Positions 50,771 to 58,003 of a stretch of DNA of 64,000 bases are shown one piece after another. The DNA comes from SIG603 sp964370775. Its GTDB lineage: Bacteria; Bacillota; Clostridia; Oscillospirales; Acutalibacteraceae. Position 1 is the stretch's first letter, and each line of letters starts with the position of its first letter. The notes beneath the pieces are model-generated. The model ran no database searches. It was not told the origin of the DNA and worked only from the letters and a program-made list of their open reading frames with translations. Made by a program: the position numbers and the translations under genes. The DNA lies in NCBI GenBank assembly GCA_964370775.1, contig CAYJKT010000009.1, positions 1 through 64,000 on the forward strand, written 5' to 3'.

Positions 50771-50792
50771 ATGCTTTTTTAATCATATTTGT

Positions 50793-50857
50793 CGAATGAT
50801 ATTGTTTTCAAAATTATATTATTGACAAAACAATACTATTCGTTGTATAATATTGTT
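50793..50857. promoter_or_regulatory. PadR promoter with three TATTGTT half-sites
   Basis: TTGACA (50822-50827) and TATAAT (50846-50851) form the promoter at an 18-base spacing. TATTGTT half-sites lie at 50800-50806 and 50851-50857 and, inverted, at 50829-50835. The first two belong to a 16-base inverted repeat with two mismatches (50793-50808 and 50827-50842). This arrangement is typical of autoregulated PadR operators. Confidence 0.6.
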
Positions 50858-50883
50858 GATGAAATAACAAAGGAGAAATGCTT

Positions 50884-51201
50884 ATGGTATTCCAAGTAGC
50901 GGCAAAGTTGTTAGATGCCTGTGTGCTAGGTGTTGCAGCAAGTGGCGACACTTACGGTTATGACTTAACACAAAAAATCGGCAATAACTTGCAAGTGTCA
51001 GAATCAGCGCTGTATCCAGTGCTTAGAAGATTATCAAAAGAAGGTATGCTTACTACTTATGATGCACCTTTTGAGGGCAGAAACAGAAAGTATTATAGAA
51101 TAACGGATTTAGGGAGAAATCAACTAGAGATGTTTAGACAAGAGTGGGTTAACCACAAAAACGTGATAGAATGGATTATTTTTGGAGGTGGAGAAAGATG
51201 A
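50884..51201 (+). CDS. PadR-family transcriptional regulator
   Basis: The 105-residue product is a small winged-helix PadR protein: LGVAASGDTYGYDLTQKIGNNL, SESALYPVLRRLSKEGMLT and YYRITDLGRNQLEMFRQEW. PadR proteins bind inverted repeats and respond to phenolics, lipids or antibiotics. AGGAG lies 8 bases before ATG 50884, so the ATG at 50878 within 2 bases of it is unlikely. It heads a three-gene operon with DUF1700 and DUF4097 genes, as in many Firmicutes, and should regulate itself. Confidence 0.92.
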   Translation: MVFQVAAKLLDACVLGVAASGDTYGYDLTQKIGNNLQVSESALYPVLRRLSKEGMLTTYDAPFEGRNRKYYRITDLGRNQLEMFRQEWVNHKNVIEWIIFGGGER

Positions 51202-51761
51202 ACAAGGAAAAGTTTTTGCATGATTTAGAAAAAGCGCTAAAGCCTTTGCCTATAGAAGAAAGACAAAGTGCATTAGAATATTATACTGAATTATTTGCAG
51301 AGAGCGAGAATGAGTACGAGTTGATAGCCTCACTTCCTACTCCAAAGCAAATTGCTGCTACACTTATAATAGAGTTTGGTAGTCAATCTGGAGAGAAAAG
51401 TTCGACATTACCGATAGCTACAATTATTTTAGCTATTTGTTCAGCGCCGATTGCAATTCCAATTGCAGTTGCATTATTTGCAGTCTTGTTAGCATTGGTT
51501 ATTGTGTTATTTTGCTTAGTGGTAATAGTTCCATTGTCGGTGTTAATAGCTTTTATATCAGTAGCTATCGCTGGAGTAGTGGCTGTAGTTCCAGCGTATT
51601 CACATAACTTTGCAACAGGGTTATATTTCACAGGAATGGTTCTAGCAGGTGTAGGTTTTTTTGCATTGTTAGGCTCAGGTTGGTTGAAATTAGTTAAAGC
51701 TGTTTTCAGTGGGATTAAGTTATTTGTTTTAAGATTAGTTGGAAAGGGTGTTAAAAAATGA
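51198..51761 (+). CDS. DUF1700/HAAS-domain membrane protein
   Basis: The 187-residue product has a helical N-terminus (about 1-60: MNKEKFLHDLEKALKPLP, RQSALEYYTELF, the HAAS-like hairpin) and about four membrane helices (about 70-170). In PadR-linked operons this protein is thought to sit in the membrane and interact with the DUF4097 protein; its function is unknown. Start overlaps the PadR stop (ATGA) and its own stop overlaps the next start, so expression is coupled. Confidence 0.88.
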   Translation: MNKEKFLHDLEKALKPLPIEERQSALEYYTELFAESENEYELIASLPTPKQIAATLIIEFGSQSGEKSSTLPIATIILAICSAPIAIPIAVALFAVLLALVIVLFCLVVIVPLSVLIAFISVAIAGVVAVVPAYSHNFATGLYFTGMVLAGVGFFALLGSGWLKLVKAVFSGIKLFVLRLVGKGVKK

Positions 51762-52669
51762 AAAAAAATATAGTTATAGGTTCTATATTACTTGTGACAG
51801 GCGCAGTGTTGGTTATAGTTGGTTTATCGCTTGGGGCTAGCACATCATTCTATGTCAATACATCTGGAATTCACTTTGGTGCTAATTCAGGAAAAATGGT
51901 ACAAAAAGAAGTGCTGATTGAAGACGAGGTAACTCAAGTAGTTATTGATGCTGATGTTGGCAATGTTATTGTAACAAAAGGTGATGAAGTGAAATATGAG
52001 CACAAAAGCCCAGAAAATGCACAAGTTGGATACTCAGTTTCAGGTGACACAGCTACGATTGAGTCTGAGTATGAAAATCGATTTTTCGGAATTAATTTTG
52101 GGTTTTTAAGAAATAATTTTGATGATGGAGATACTTATCTGAAAGTTAGCATACCTAGTACTGTTAAATCTGTTGAAATACGTAATGATGTTGGAGAAAC
52201 TGAAGTTTATAGTATCGAAAACCTTGATAAATTTGTATTAGTAACTGATGTTGGAGAAGCGAATGTTGAGAACATTAATGCTGACTTTGTTAAGATTGAT
52301 ACAAATGTTGGTGATGTTGAGTATAAAGACAGCATTAGTGAAAATCTTGAGATAAATAGCGAAGTAGGGCAAATTGAAGCTGATAATATAGATACAAACG
52401 ATATGATTATTACATCTGATGTTGGCAATATTGAGGTAAGTATGTTAAAACTTAATGGCGACCTAAACGTAACAACTGATGTTGGTAAAGCTGACGTTGA
52501 GATAGTTGGTAATGTGCAGGATTACAACATTGAAGCTAGTGCAACTCTAGGTGTGGTCGAGGTTAACGGTGACAAAATATATGGAAATTATACCCAAAAA
52601 GATGCAGACAAAAATATTTCTATCGTAAGTGGAATAGGTAGTGCAAGCTTAAAATTTACACAAGATTAA
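51758..52669 (+). CDS. DUF4097-family beta-strand repeat protein
   Basis: The 303-residue product has a membrane segment at the N-terminus (about 5-26) and then a series of roughly 20-residue beta repeats with a recurrent pattern TDVGxxxVEN, for example VVIDADVGNVIVT, VEIRNDVGETEVY, VLVTDVGEANVEN, NVGDVEY, and TSDVGNIEV. These form a right-handed beta-helix-like adhesin or envelope sensor domain. It is extracytoplasmic. It is the last gene of the PadR operon (ATGA overlap with DUF1700). Confidence 0.87.
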   Translation: MKKNIVIGSILLVTGAVLVIVGLSLGASTSFYVNTSGIHFGANSGKMVQKEVLIEDEVTQVVIDADVGNVIVTKGDEVKYEHKSPENAQVGYSVSGDTATIESEYENRFFGINFGFLRNNFDDGDTYLKVSIPSTVKSVEIRNDVGETEVYSIENLDKFVLVTDVGEANVENINADFVKIDTNVGDVEYKDSISENLEINSEVGQIEADNIDTNDMIITSDVGNIEVSMLKLNGDLNVTTDVGKADVEIVGNVQDYNIEASATLGVVEVNGDKIYGNYTQKDADKNISIVSGIGSASLKFTQD

Positions 52670-52673
52670 ATAG

Positions 52674-52714
52674 AAATCACACGCAGTTAGAAAAAATTGT
52701 GTGTGATTTTTCTT
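52674..52714 (+). terminator. Terminator after the PadR operon
   Basis: A 12-bp stem with one mismatch (AAATCACACGCA / TGTGTGTGATTT) is followed by TTTTC, 5 bases after the DUF4097 stop. Confidence 0.8.
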
Positions 52715-52742
52715 GCTTATATTGATGATATTATGTTATAAT
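52713..52742 (+). promoter_or_regulatory. Promoter of the Eis-like gene
   Basis: TTGCTT (52713-52718) and a consensus TATAAT (52737-52742) are 18 bases apart. It overlaps the end of the preceding terminator. Confidence 0.5.
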
Positions 52743-52779
52743 AATCGCAAATATTAATATAAAGTAAAGGGAGATAATT

Positions 52780-53934
52780 ATGTCAAATATCAGTAAAATT
52801 ACTTACACAAAAGCTGAGCCTAAAGACAGAGAAGATATAATTGATTTTATTAACTATGTTTTTAGTAATGCTCATAACCCACATGATTTCAAAACTCTAC
52901 TACCCAAAATATATTCAGATAAATATGATTATAGTGATGAACATTATATAGCAAAAGAGGACGGAAAAATCAAAGCTTGTGTAATGCTTCATAAAACAGA
53001 GCAAAAAATTTTGGACACTACTTTAAAAGTAGGGGGTATAGGCTCAGTTTCTGTGCACCCTTATTCACGCTCTAAAGGTTACATGAAACATCTTATGGCT
53101 ATGGCATTAGACGAGCTGAAATCAGACCTTGACATTGGTTTTTTGGGTGGTCAAAGGCAACGTTATGAGTATTTTGGCTTTGAGCCGGCTGGGATAATGT
53201 TTTCTTTTAAAGTAGACATGACAAATGTTAGGCATGCATATAATACTGTAGATAATGCAGATATAAATATAAAAAAAGTTAACGAAACTGACACAGAAAT
53301 TATAAAATGTATGCAAAGTTTGCAGAGCACACAGAGTATAAGTGGAGTTCGTCCATTAGAGTATTTTTATGATATTATGAGTAGTTGGCATAACGAGCTT
53401 TACTCAGTATATTTCAAAGATAGAATAATTGCATATGCGAGTATTAGAGGAAATTCGGTTCTTGAATTGATTTTGGAGCAAAGCAAATATATAAAACCTG
53501 TGATAAAATCCATTGTAAATGACACCATAAAAGGTAGCGTAACTTTTAGTGCTGATGTTTTTAACAAAGACATTTTAAACGAACTAAGTGACGTATGTGA
53601 GAATTATACGGTAGGAGTTAATGAAAGCTATTTGATTAATAATTATCCAAAAGTTATCGAAGCTTATTTAAAACTTAAATCACAAACTGAACAGCTTGAA
53701 AATGGTGCGTTAACAATCAAAATAGATGAAAAATGCTATGAGATTTGCGTGAATGATAAGGATATAAAGATTATAGAAACGGAAAATCAAGCAGATATTT
53801 CATTGACATCTTTAGAGGCATTGCAGCAATTATTTTCGCCTATATGTGGCTATAGCAACAAGATAAATTTGCCTAGCTTTGCTAAAACTTGGTTTCCTAT
53901 AGGATTATATATTAACAGTAATGATGGTTGTTAA
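52780..53934 (+). CDS. Eis-like N-acetyltransferase with SCP2-type C-terminus
   Basis: The 384-residue product has an N-terminal GNAT domain (ISKITYTKAEPKDREDI, VGGIGSVSVHPYSRSKGYMKHLM, RQRYEYFGFEPAG), a second GNAT-like middle region, and a C-terminal segment (about 305-384) resembling a sterol-carrier-protein-2 fold with a hydrophobic pocket (DISLTSLEALQQLFSP). Eis enzymes acetylate aminoglycosides and other amines at several sites; the substrate here is unknown. GGGAG precedes the ATG. It is a single-gene unit. Confidence 0.85.
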   Translation: MSNISKITYTKAEPKDREDIIDFINYVFSNAHNPHDFKTLLPKIYSDKYDYSDEHYIAKEDGKIKACVMLHKTEQKILDTTLKVGGIGSVSVHPYSRSKGYMKHLMAMALDELKSDLDIGFLGGQRQRYEYFGFEPAGIMFSFKVDMTNVRHAYNTVDNADINIKKVNETDTEIIKCMQSLQSTQSISGVRPLEYFYDIMSSWHNELYSVYFKDRIIAYASIRGNSVLELILEQSKYIKPVIKSIVNDTIKGSVTFSADVFNKDILNELSDVCENYTVGVNESYLINNYPKVIEAYLKLKSQTEQLENGALTIKIDEKCYEICVNDKDIKIIETENQADISLTSLEALQQLFSPICGYSNKINLPSFAKTWFPIGLYINSNDGC

Positions 53935-53943
53935 TCATAACGC

Positions 53944-53972
53944 TTGAAAAGAACTCTTAAATGTGGTATTAT
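53944..53972 (+). promoter_or_regulatory. Promoter of the TIM-barrel isomerase gene
   Basis: TTGAAA (53944-53949) and TATTAT (53967-53972) are 17 bases apart, about 37 bases before the ATG. Confidence 0.6.
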
Positions 53973-54009
53973 ACGAATTGGTTTATTGAATGAATAAGGA
54001 GTTTTTAGT

Positions 54010-54810
54010 ATGTGTGAATATGGTATGCCAACGCTTATAGAGTTACCCAAGATAGAAGATTGTGCAATTCTATGTAAGAAGTTGGGGCTTAGTTTTATAG
54101 AAATTAATTTCAGCTTACCTCAGTATTTACCAAAGAGGATAGATACGGATAAGCTAAATGAGATTGCAAAAAAATATGGGATTTTTTATACAATTCATGC
54201 TGACGAAAACCTTAATCCATGCGAATTTAGCGACTTGGTATCTAGTGCTTATGTGGAAACCATGAGAGAGACGATAGAAGTAGCTAGGAAAATAAATGCA
54301 ACAAAAATAAACATGCATTTAAACTCTGGAATTTGCTTTACTACTCCAGATAAAAAGCTATATTTATTTGAAGAATATTTTTATGAATACATGAAAAAAC
54401 AGGAAATCTTTAACAATGTGTGCGAACTTGACTTACATGGATATGAGATAAAAATATGTATAGAAAACACAGGTGGATTTAAACCTTTTATGCAAAAAGC
54501 TATAGAAACTACCTTAAAAAGTGACTGCTTTGGGTTGACTTTTGATATAGGTCATAACCATTGCATTAATGGAACTGACGAAGATTTTATCTTGTCACGT
54601 AAAGATAAGCTTATGCATTTTCATGTCCACGATGCTATTAAAAATGATAAAGTAAGCAAAGACCATTTGGTACACGGCACTGGTAATGTTGACTTGCACA
54701 AATATCTTAACATAGCAGAGGAGACAGGTTCAACAGTAGTGCTAGAGACTAAAACAGTTGACGGTTTAACCAAAACAGTAGACTGGATGAAAAGATGTAA
54801 ATATATGTGA
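54010..54810 (+). CDS. Xylose isomerase-like TIM-barrel sugar phosphate isomerase/epimerase
   Basis: The 266-residue product has the TIM-barrel layout of the AP-endonuclease 2/xylose-isomerase-like superfamily: FIEINFSLPQYLP, TIHADENLNPCEF, KINMHLNSG, ICIENTGG, FGLTFDIGHNHCIN and KLMHFHVHDA with GNVDLHKYLN. The Glu, Asp and His residues are the usual metal ligands. The substrate cannot be inferred from context; the neighbours are an Eis-like and an ArsR gene. AAGGAG precedes the ATG. Confidence 0.83.
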   Translation: MCEYGMPTLIELPKIEDCAILCKKLGLSFIEINFSLPQYLPKRIDTDKLNEIAKKYGIFYTIHADENLNPCEFSDLVSSAYVETMRETIEVARKINATKINMHLNSGICFTTPDKKLYLFEEYFYEYMKKQEIFNNVCELDLHGYEIKICIENTGGFKPFMQKAIETTLKSDCFGLTFDIGHNHCINGTDEDFILSRKDKLMHFHVHDAIKNDKVSKDHLVHGTGNVDLHKYLNIAEETGSTVVLETKTVDGLTKTVDWMKRCKYM

Positions 54811-54814
54811 ATTT

Positions 54815-54842
54815 AAAACGGAGGATATATCTTCCGTTTTTT
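54815..54842 (+). terminator. Terminator after the isomerase gene
   Basis: An 11-bp stem with a G-T pair (AAAACGGAGGA / TCTTCCGTTTT) and a TATA loop is followed by TT. It ends 2 bases before the ArsR -35 box. Confidence 0.78.
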
Positions 54843-54843
54843 G

Positions 54844-54872
54844 TTGACAAAACTAAAAATTCGTGATAATAT
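54844..54872 (+). promoter_or_regulatory. Promoter of the ArsR-permease operon
   Basis: A consensus TTGACA (54844-54849) and TAATAT (54867-54872) are 17 bases apart. AT-rich dyads such as ATTATATAAT (54874-54883) lie immediately downstream, the position expected for an ArsR/SmtB operator; the operator assignment is tentative. Confidence 0.6.
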
Positions 54873-54915
54873 AATTATATAATTAAATCGTTATACAGTT
54901 ATATTGGAGGTAATT

Positions 54916-55257
54916 ATGCCAGAATTATGTTGCAAAACACCTGAGAAGGTCAAAAAGCTAATACAAGATGATGATATAGCAGAGAATTTATCTAGCTTTT
55001 TTAAAGCGTTCAGCGAGCCAATACGCATTAAAATTCTTTTAGCTATGCTTCACAACGAGATTTGCGTAAAAAATTTAGCACTTCTTTTAGATGTGTCACA
55101 GCCTAGAGTTTCTAACCAGTTAAAGTTACTAAGACTTTATGATTTAGTTAAAATAAGAAAAGATAAAAACAATATATATTACAGTTTAAATGATAAACAC
55201 ATTCAAGATATTTTGTGCATAGGTTTAAGTCATTTGAGCCATTTAGAGGGGGAGTAG
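54916..55257 (+). CDS. ArsR/SmtB-family metal sensor with alpha-5 (zinc-type) site
   Basis: The 113-residue product is a winged-helix ArsR repressor (SEPIRIKILLAMLHNEICVKNLALLLDVSQPRVSNQLK is its core; seen motifs LLAMLHNEICVKNLA and DVSQPRVSNQLKLL). Its C-terminal helix has Asp93, His95, His106 and His109, i.e. the D-x-H-x10-H-x2-H spacing of the zinc-sensing alpha-5 site of CzrA/SmtB. A Cys pair (ELCCKTP, 5-6) and Cys50 at the ArsR alpha-3 position are also present. GGAGG lies 7 bases before ATG 54916. It precedes the permease gene by one base, so it should control metal export. Confidence 0.9.
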   Translation: MPELCCKTPEKVKKLIQDDDIAENLSSFFKAFSEPIRIKILLAMLHNEICVKNLALLLDVSQPRVSNQLKLLRLYDLVKIRKDKNNIYYSLNDKHIQDILCIGLSHLSHLEGE

Positions 55258-55258
55258 T

Positions 55259-56530
55259 ATGCTTTATTTAGAAAATCTTTGGGAATTATTTGTTGATATG
55301 TCCTTTTATATAGTCATAGGTTTAATATTCACAGGGATATTACATGCTTTTGTGAAAAAAGATGTTGTGCTAAAACATATAGGTAAAAAATCTGCTTCAT
55401 CAGTAGTGAAAGCATCAGTTTTAGGAGTTCCACTACCTCTTTGTTCTTGTGGAGTAGTTCCAACAGCGTTGTATCTAGGGAAAAGTGGTGCGTCAAAAGG
55501 TGCTGTAGTAAGCTTTTTAACTTCCACGCCTCAAACAGGTGTTGATAGCCTAATTGCTACTTATGGTTTAATGGGGCCTCTTTTTGCTGTGTATAGAGCG
55601 GTTGCAGCATTTATGTCTGGAATATTTTCTGGTATTATGACAAACGTTTTGAGCAAAGAGGATGATATAAATTACTCTAGTTCAAAACAGAGCTGTGGCT
55701 GTGGAAGTAATGCAGAGGAGAGCTCAAGCTGTGGCTGTGGAAGTCACGCAGAAGAAAGCTCAAGCTGTGGCTGTGGAAGTCACGCAGAAGAAAGCTCAAG
55801 CTGTGGCTGTGGAAGTCACGCAGAGGAAAGTTCAAGCTGTGGCTGTGGAAGTAATGCAGAGGAGAGTTCAAGCTGTGGCTGTGGAAGTCACGTTGAGGAG
55901 AGTTCAAGCTGTGGCTGTGCAACTCGCGCAGAGGATACTTCTTCTAAAACTACTTTTTTAAGCAAAGTTAAAACAGTGTTTACATACTCTTTCGGAGAAT
56001 TTTTAGATGAAATCGCTGTGCATTTTGTTGTTGGCTTGTTGATTGCAGCGTTAATAAGCACCGTTGTACCAGAAGCATGGCTATCTAGCATAACAAACCC
56101 AGTAGCAAGCATGTTGTTAATGCTTGCTATAGGAATTCCAATGTATATATGTTCAACAGCTTCAATCCCAATTGCACTTTCGCTTATGATAAAAGGAGTG
56201 TCACCAGGGGCAGCGTTTGTGTTCTTGTTTGCAGGGCCTTTCACAAACATTGCGTCACTCACTATTCTGTTAAAAACATTAGGCAAAAAAGTGTTAGCGA
56301 TATATTTACTATCAGCTTCATTTTGCGCCATAGTATTTGGCTTGTTATTTGATTGGATAATTGAAACATTTAATTATACTGGTATCGAAAACATAATTGC
56401 TGACTCACATGAACATGGTTTTCCTACATATATGATAGTTGTAGCAGTGATTTTTGGAGCACTTCTGTTAAGAAGTTTGTTGCTTAGGTTTATAAACAGA
56501 AAAAATACAAAAACTTGTGGTTGTCATTAA
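55259..56530 (+). CDS. SO_0444-like metal efflux permease with seven Cys-rich repeats
   Basis: The 423-residue product is a permease of the DUF318/ArsP-like (SO_0444 Cu/Zn efflux) type. About four membrane helices and the motif GVPLPLCSCGVVPTALYL with FLTSTPQTGVDS precede a hydrophilic loop of seven 12-residue repeats (residues 145-228, unit SCGCGSHAEESS); about five more helices follow (GIPMYICSTASIPIALSL, FAGPFTNIASL). The loop has about twenty Cys and several His and Glu, a likely metal store or delivery site. The protein ends KTCGCH. GGGGGAG in the ArsR end serves as ribosome binding site. The repeat array is unusual; the metal is inferred to be Zn or Cu. Confidence 0.85.
   Translation: MLYLENLWELFVDMSFYIVIGLIFTGILHAFVKKDVVLKHIGKKSASSVVKASVLGVPLPLCSCGVVPTALYLGKSGASKGAVVSFLTSTPQTGVDSLIATYGLMGPLFAVYRAVAAFMSGIFSGIMTNVLSKEDDINYSSSKQSCGCGSNAEESSSCGCGSHAEESSSCGCGSHAEESSSCGCGSHAEESSSCGCGSNAEESSSCGCGSHVEESSSCGCATRAEDTSSKTTFLSKVKTVFTYSFGEFLDEIAVHFVVGLLIAALISTVVPEAWLSSITNPVASMLLMLAIGIPMYICSTASIPIALSLMIKGVSPGAAFVFLFAGPFTNIASLTILLKTLGKKVLAIYLLSASFCAIVFGLLFDWIIETFNYTGIENIIADSHEHGFPTYMIVVAVIFGALLLRSLLLRFINRKNTKTCGCH
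55691..55942. repeat. Seven tandem 36-bp repeats encoding the Cys-rich loop
   Basis: Seven consecutive units of exactly 36 bases begin AGCTGTGGCTGTGG at 55691, 55727, 55763, 55799, 55835, 55871 and 55907. Six are near-identical and the last has diverged (CGCATRAEDTS). Because the unit is a multiple of three, copy number can change without loss of frame. Confidence 0.95.
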
Positions 56531-56532
56531 AA

Positions 56533-56579
56533 AAATGGTGTGATGAAAGAAAATTCATCGCACCATTTGTATATTTTTA
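56533..56579. terminator. Terminator after the permease gene
   Basis: A 15-bp stem with one G-T pair (AAATGGTGTGATGAA / TTCATCGCACCATTT) is followed by GTATATTTTT. It also ends transcription from the minus-strand gtrA region. Confidence 0.85.
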
Positions 56580-56788
56580 AAAATATATTTTACTAATCTT
56601 TTTCGACTCATTCAATTTTAGCAAACGAACACCGTTATACGGTTTAAAAGCAGAAGTTATATAGTGTCTCCTTTAATAAAAAGGTGGTCATTAGGCACCC
56701 AATTTGCATAATTATTTCCAAACTGTAAATTAGGTGTATCTAAACCAAAATATGCAACAGGTTAGGGGATATAAGCATGTACAAAATC
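56577..56788 (-). pseudogene. Decayed gene remnant downstream of gtrA
   Basis: After the gtrA stop the minus strand reads DFVHAYIP, an in-frame TAA, then PVAYFGLDTPNLQFGNNY and ANWVPNDHLFIKGDT. A +1 frameshift then joins a second open stretch ITSAFKPYNGVRLLKLNESKKISKIYF ending TAA at 56577-56579 (shown in parts: ITSAFKPYNGVRLL, KLNESKKISKIYF). The composition is that of real protein, not random translation, so this is the C-terminus of a gene inactivated by a stop codon and a frameshift. The family was not recognised; membrane glycosyltransferases often neighbour gtrA, which is only a guess. Confidence 0.6.
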
Positions 56789-56789
56789 G

Positions 56790-57233
56790 CTAGTTATTTT
56801 CGGAATTTTCATTAGTAACTGCTTCTTTCTCTTTAAATACGAAAAATCTTTGTCCTACATAATTTAGTGCAACAAACAGTCCCATTCCTACTACCATTGC
56901 GATATTTTCTTGCAAACTTACTGATAAATCGCTTAAGACAAAGTTTACAAACGGTTTTGCAAGACCATAAGCAATTAAATAGCAGATAGAGATATTGACT
57001 GTGAACTTAATAATTTGAGAAATACTTTTCTCTTTGTTTTGGAACGTGAAATATTTATTCATAAAATAGCTAAATATACTTCCGATAATATAATTCAACG
57101 CTGAGGATACCCAGTAATCTAAGTTTAATAAATTATAGGCTAAAAACATAACAGATGTACCAACAACTGTATTTAGTACGCCTACTATAATAAATTTAAT
57201 GGTTTTTTTATCTACAAATTTACTTAATTTCAT
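56790..57233 (-). CDS. GtrA-family membrane protein
   Basis: The 147-residue product has four membrane helices (about 12-32, 38-57, 75-95, 102-124) and the GtrA motifs FIIVGVLNTVVGTSVMF and YIIGSIFSYFMNKYFTFQNKEKS (split: YFMNKYFTF). GtrA proteins are small transporters or flippases for polyprenyl-linked sugars used in glycosylation of wall polymers. Other glycosylation genes are missing here except the decayed remnant downstream. AAAGAGAT precedes the ATG. Confidence 0.9.
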   Translation of the reverse strand: MKLSKFVDKKTIKFIIVGVLNTVVGTSVMFLAYNLLNLDYWVSSALNYIIGSIFSYFMNKYFTFQNKEKSISQIIKFTVNISICYLIAYGLAKPFVNFVLSDLSVSLQENIAMVVGMGLFVALNYVGQRFFVFKEKEAVTNENSENN

Positions 57234-57307
57234 TTTTATCTCTTTCTTATTATATATTAAATTAATTATAACACTTTATATCAGTGAGTTCAATAAAATT
57301 AAGTTTA

Positions 57308-57874
57308 CTAACTTTTTAGTTTTTGAATAAACCTTGTGTATTTTCCAACTACTTTTTGGTTTTTGTCAGCAGTAATCCCGTGATTAGAAAGCATTTTCAT
57401 TATATCTTCAAGTTCGTACTCATGCACGAATTCAACCTCTATTTCATAGTCGGTAACATCAAAATATTCGCTTTTATCTAAAAATAAAACAACTGTATCA
57501 CTTAATGATTTTTTACTTCTTGTAGTTTTAAGTGAGCCTAAAAGATTAATTGGCTTGTTAAAATTAAGCCCCATATCACTACATTCTTTTTCATTGAACG
57601 AAGTAGGAATTTTGTCTATTTTATATTCGTTTTCCTCGGCTTGATTATAAAGACTATCATTGCTATTGTTCTTGAATTTAAGTTGCAGTTTCATGCCACT
57701 TTCTTTTTCTCGTACTCTGCAAGATATCATACTTGCGTGTAAATCTAAAGTGTCTGTATCGAAGTAATTATTAATTTGAATGTAGGTTTTATCCCAATTT
57801 AATTTAGAGAATAAGTCGTTATATTGGACTTCATTAAGAAGGATTTTCACTTCTTTTTCAACTGATTTTTTCAT
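57308..57874 (-). CDS. CYTH-domain protein (YjbK-like triphosphatase/thiamine triphosphatase family)
   Basis: The 188-residue product has the CYTH fold start VEKEVKILL (ExExK metal/phosphate motif), then YFDTDTLDL and RVREKESGMKLQLKFK and a later DVTDYEIEVEF. CYTH proteins bind triphosphate substrates, for example inorganic triphosphate or adenylate cyclase-type reactions. The substrate is not known. AAAGG lies upstream of the ATG. It is a single gene between gtrA and the NAD(P)-binding protein, with a terminator on its upstream side. Confidence 0.85.
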   Translation of the reverse strand: MKKSVEKEVKILLNEVQYNDLFSKLNWDKTYIQINNYFDTDTLDLHASMISCRVREKESGMKLQLKFKNNSNDSLYNQAEENEYKIDKIPTSFNEKECSDMGLNFNKPINLLGSLKTTRSKKSLSDTVVLFLDKSEYFDVTDYEIEVEFVHEYELEDIMKMLSNHGITADKNQKVVGKYTRFIQKLKS

Positions 57875-57953
57875 AGTATACCTTTCTATAATAAAGTTAA
57901 GTTACATATATTATATCACAAAAAATACAAAAGTAAAACATCAATTAATTAAC

Positions 57954-57982
57954 AAACTGCTACCTTTTTGGGGTAGCAGTTT
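57954..57982 (-). terminator. Terminator of the NAD(P)-binding protein gene
   Basis: A perfect 11-bp stem (AAACTGCTACC / GGTAGCAGTTT) with a 7-base loop lies 22 bases beyond the stop on the minus strand; the downstream T run is short (GTTAATTAATT). Confidence 0.72.
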
Positions 57983-58003
57983 CATTAAAATTATTTTTGT
58001 GTA

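Noticed and set aside
55691..55942. Possible CRISPR array because of regular repeats
   Set aside because: The 36-base units are contiguous, without spacers, and code for a protein repeat in frame; no cas genes are present.
55677..55961. Repetitive open frames on both strands across the Cys-rich repeats (HSHSL and VEVTQKKAQAVA types)
   Set aside because: Tandem 36-bp repeats leave several frames open. Only the plus frame that continues into membrane helices on both sides is the real permease.
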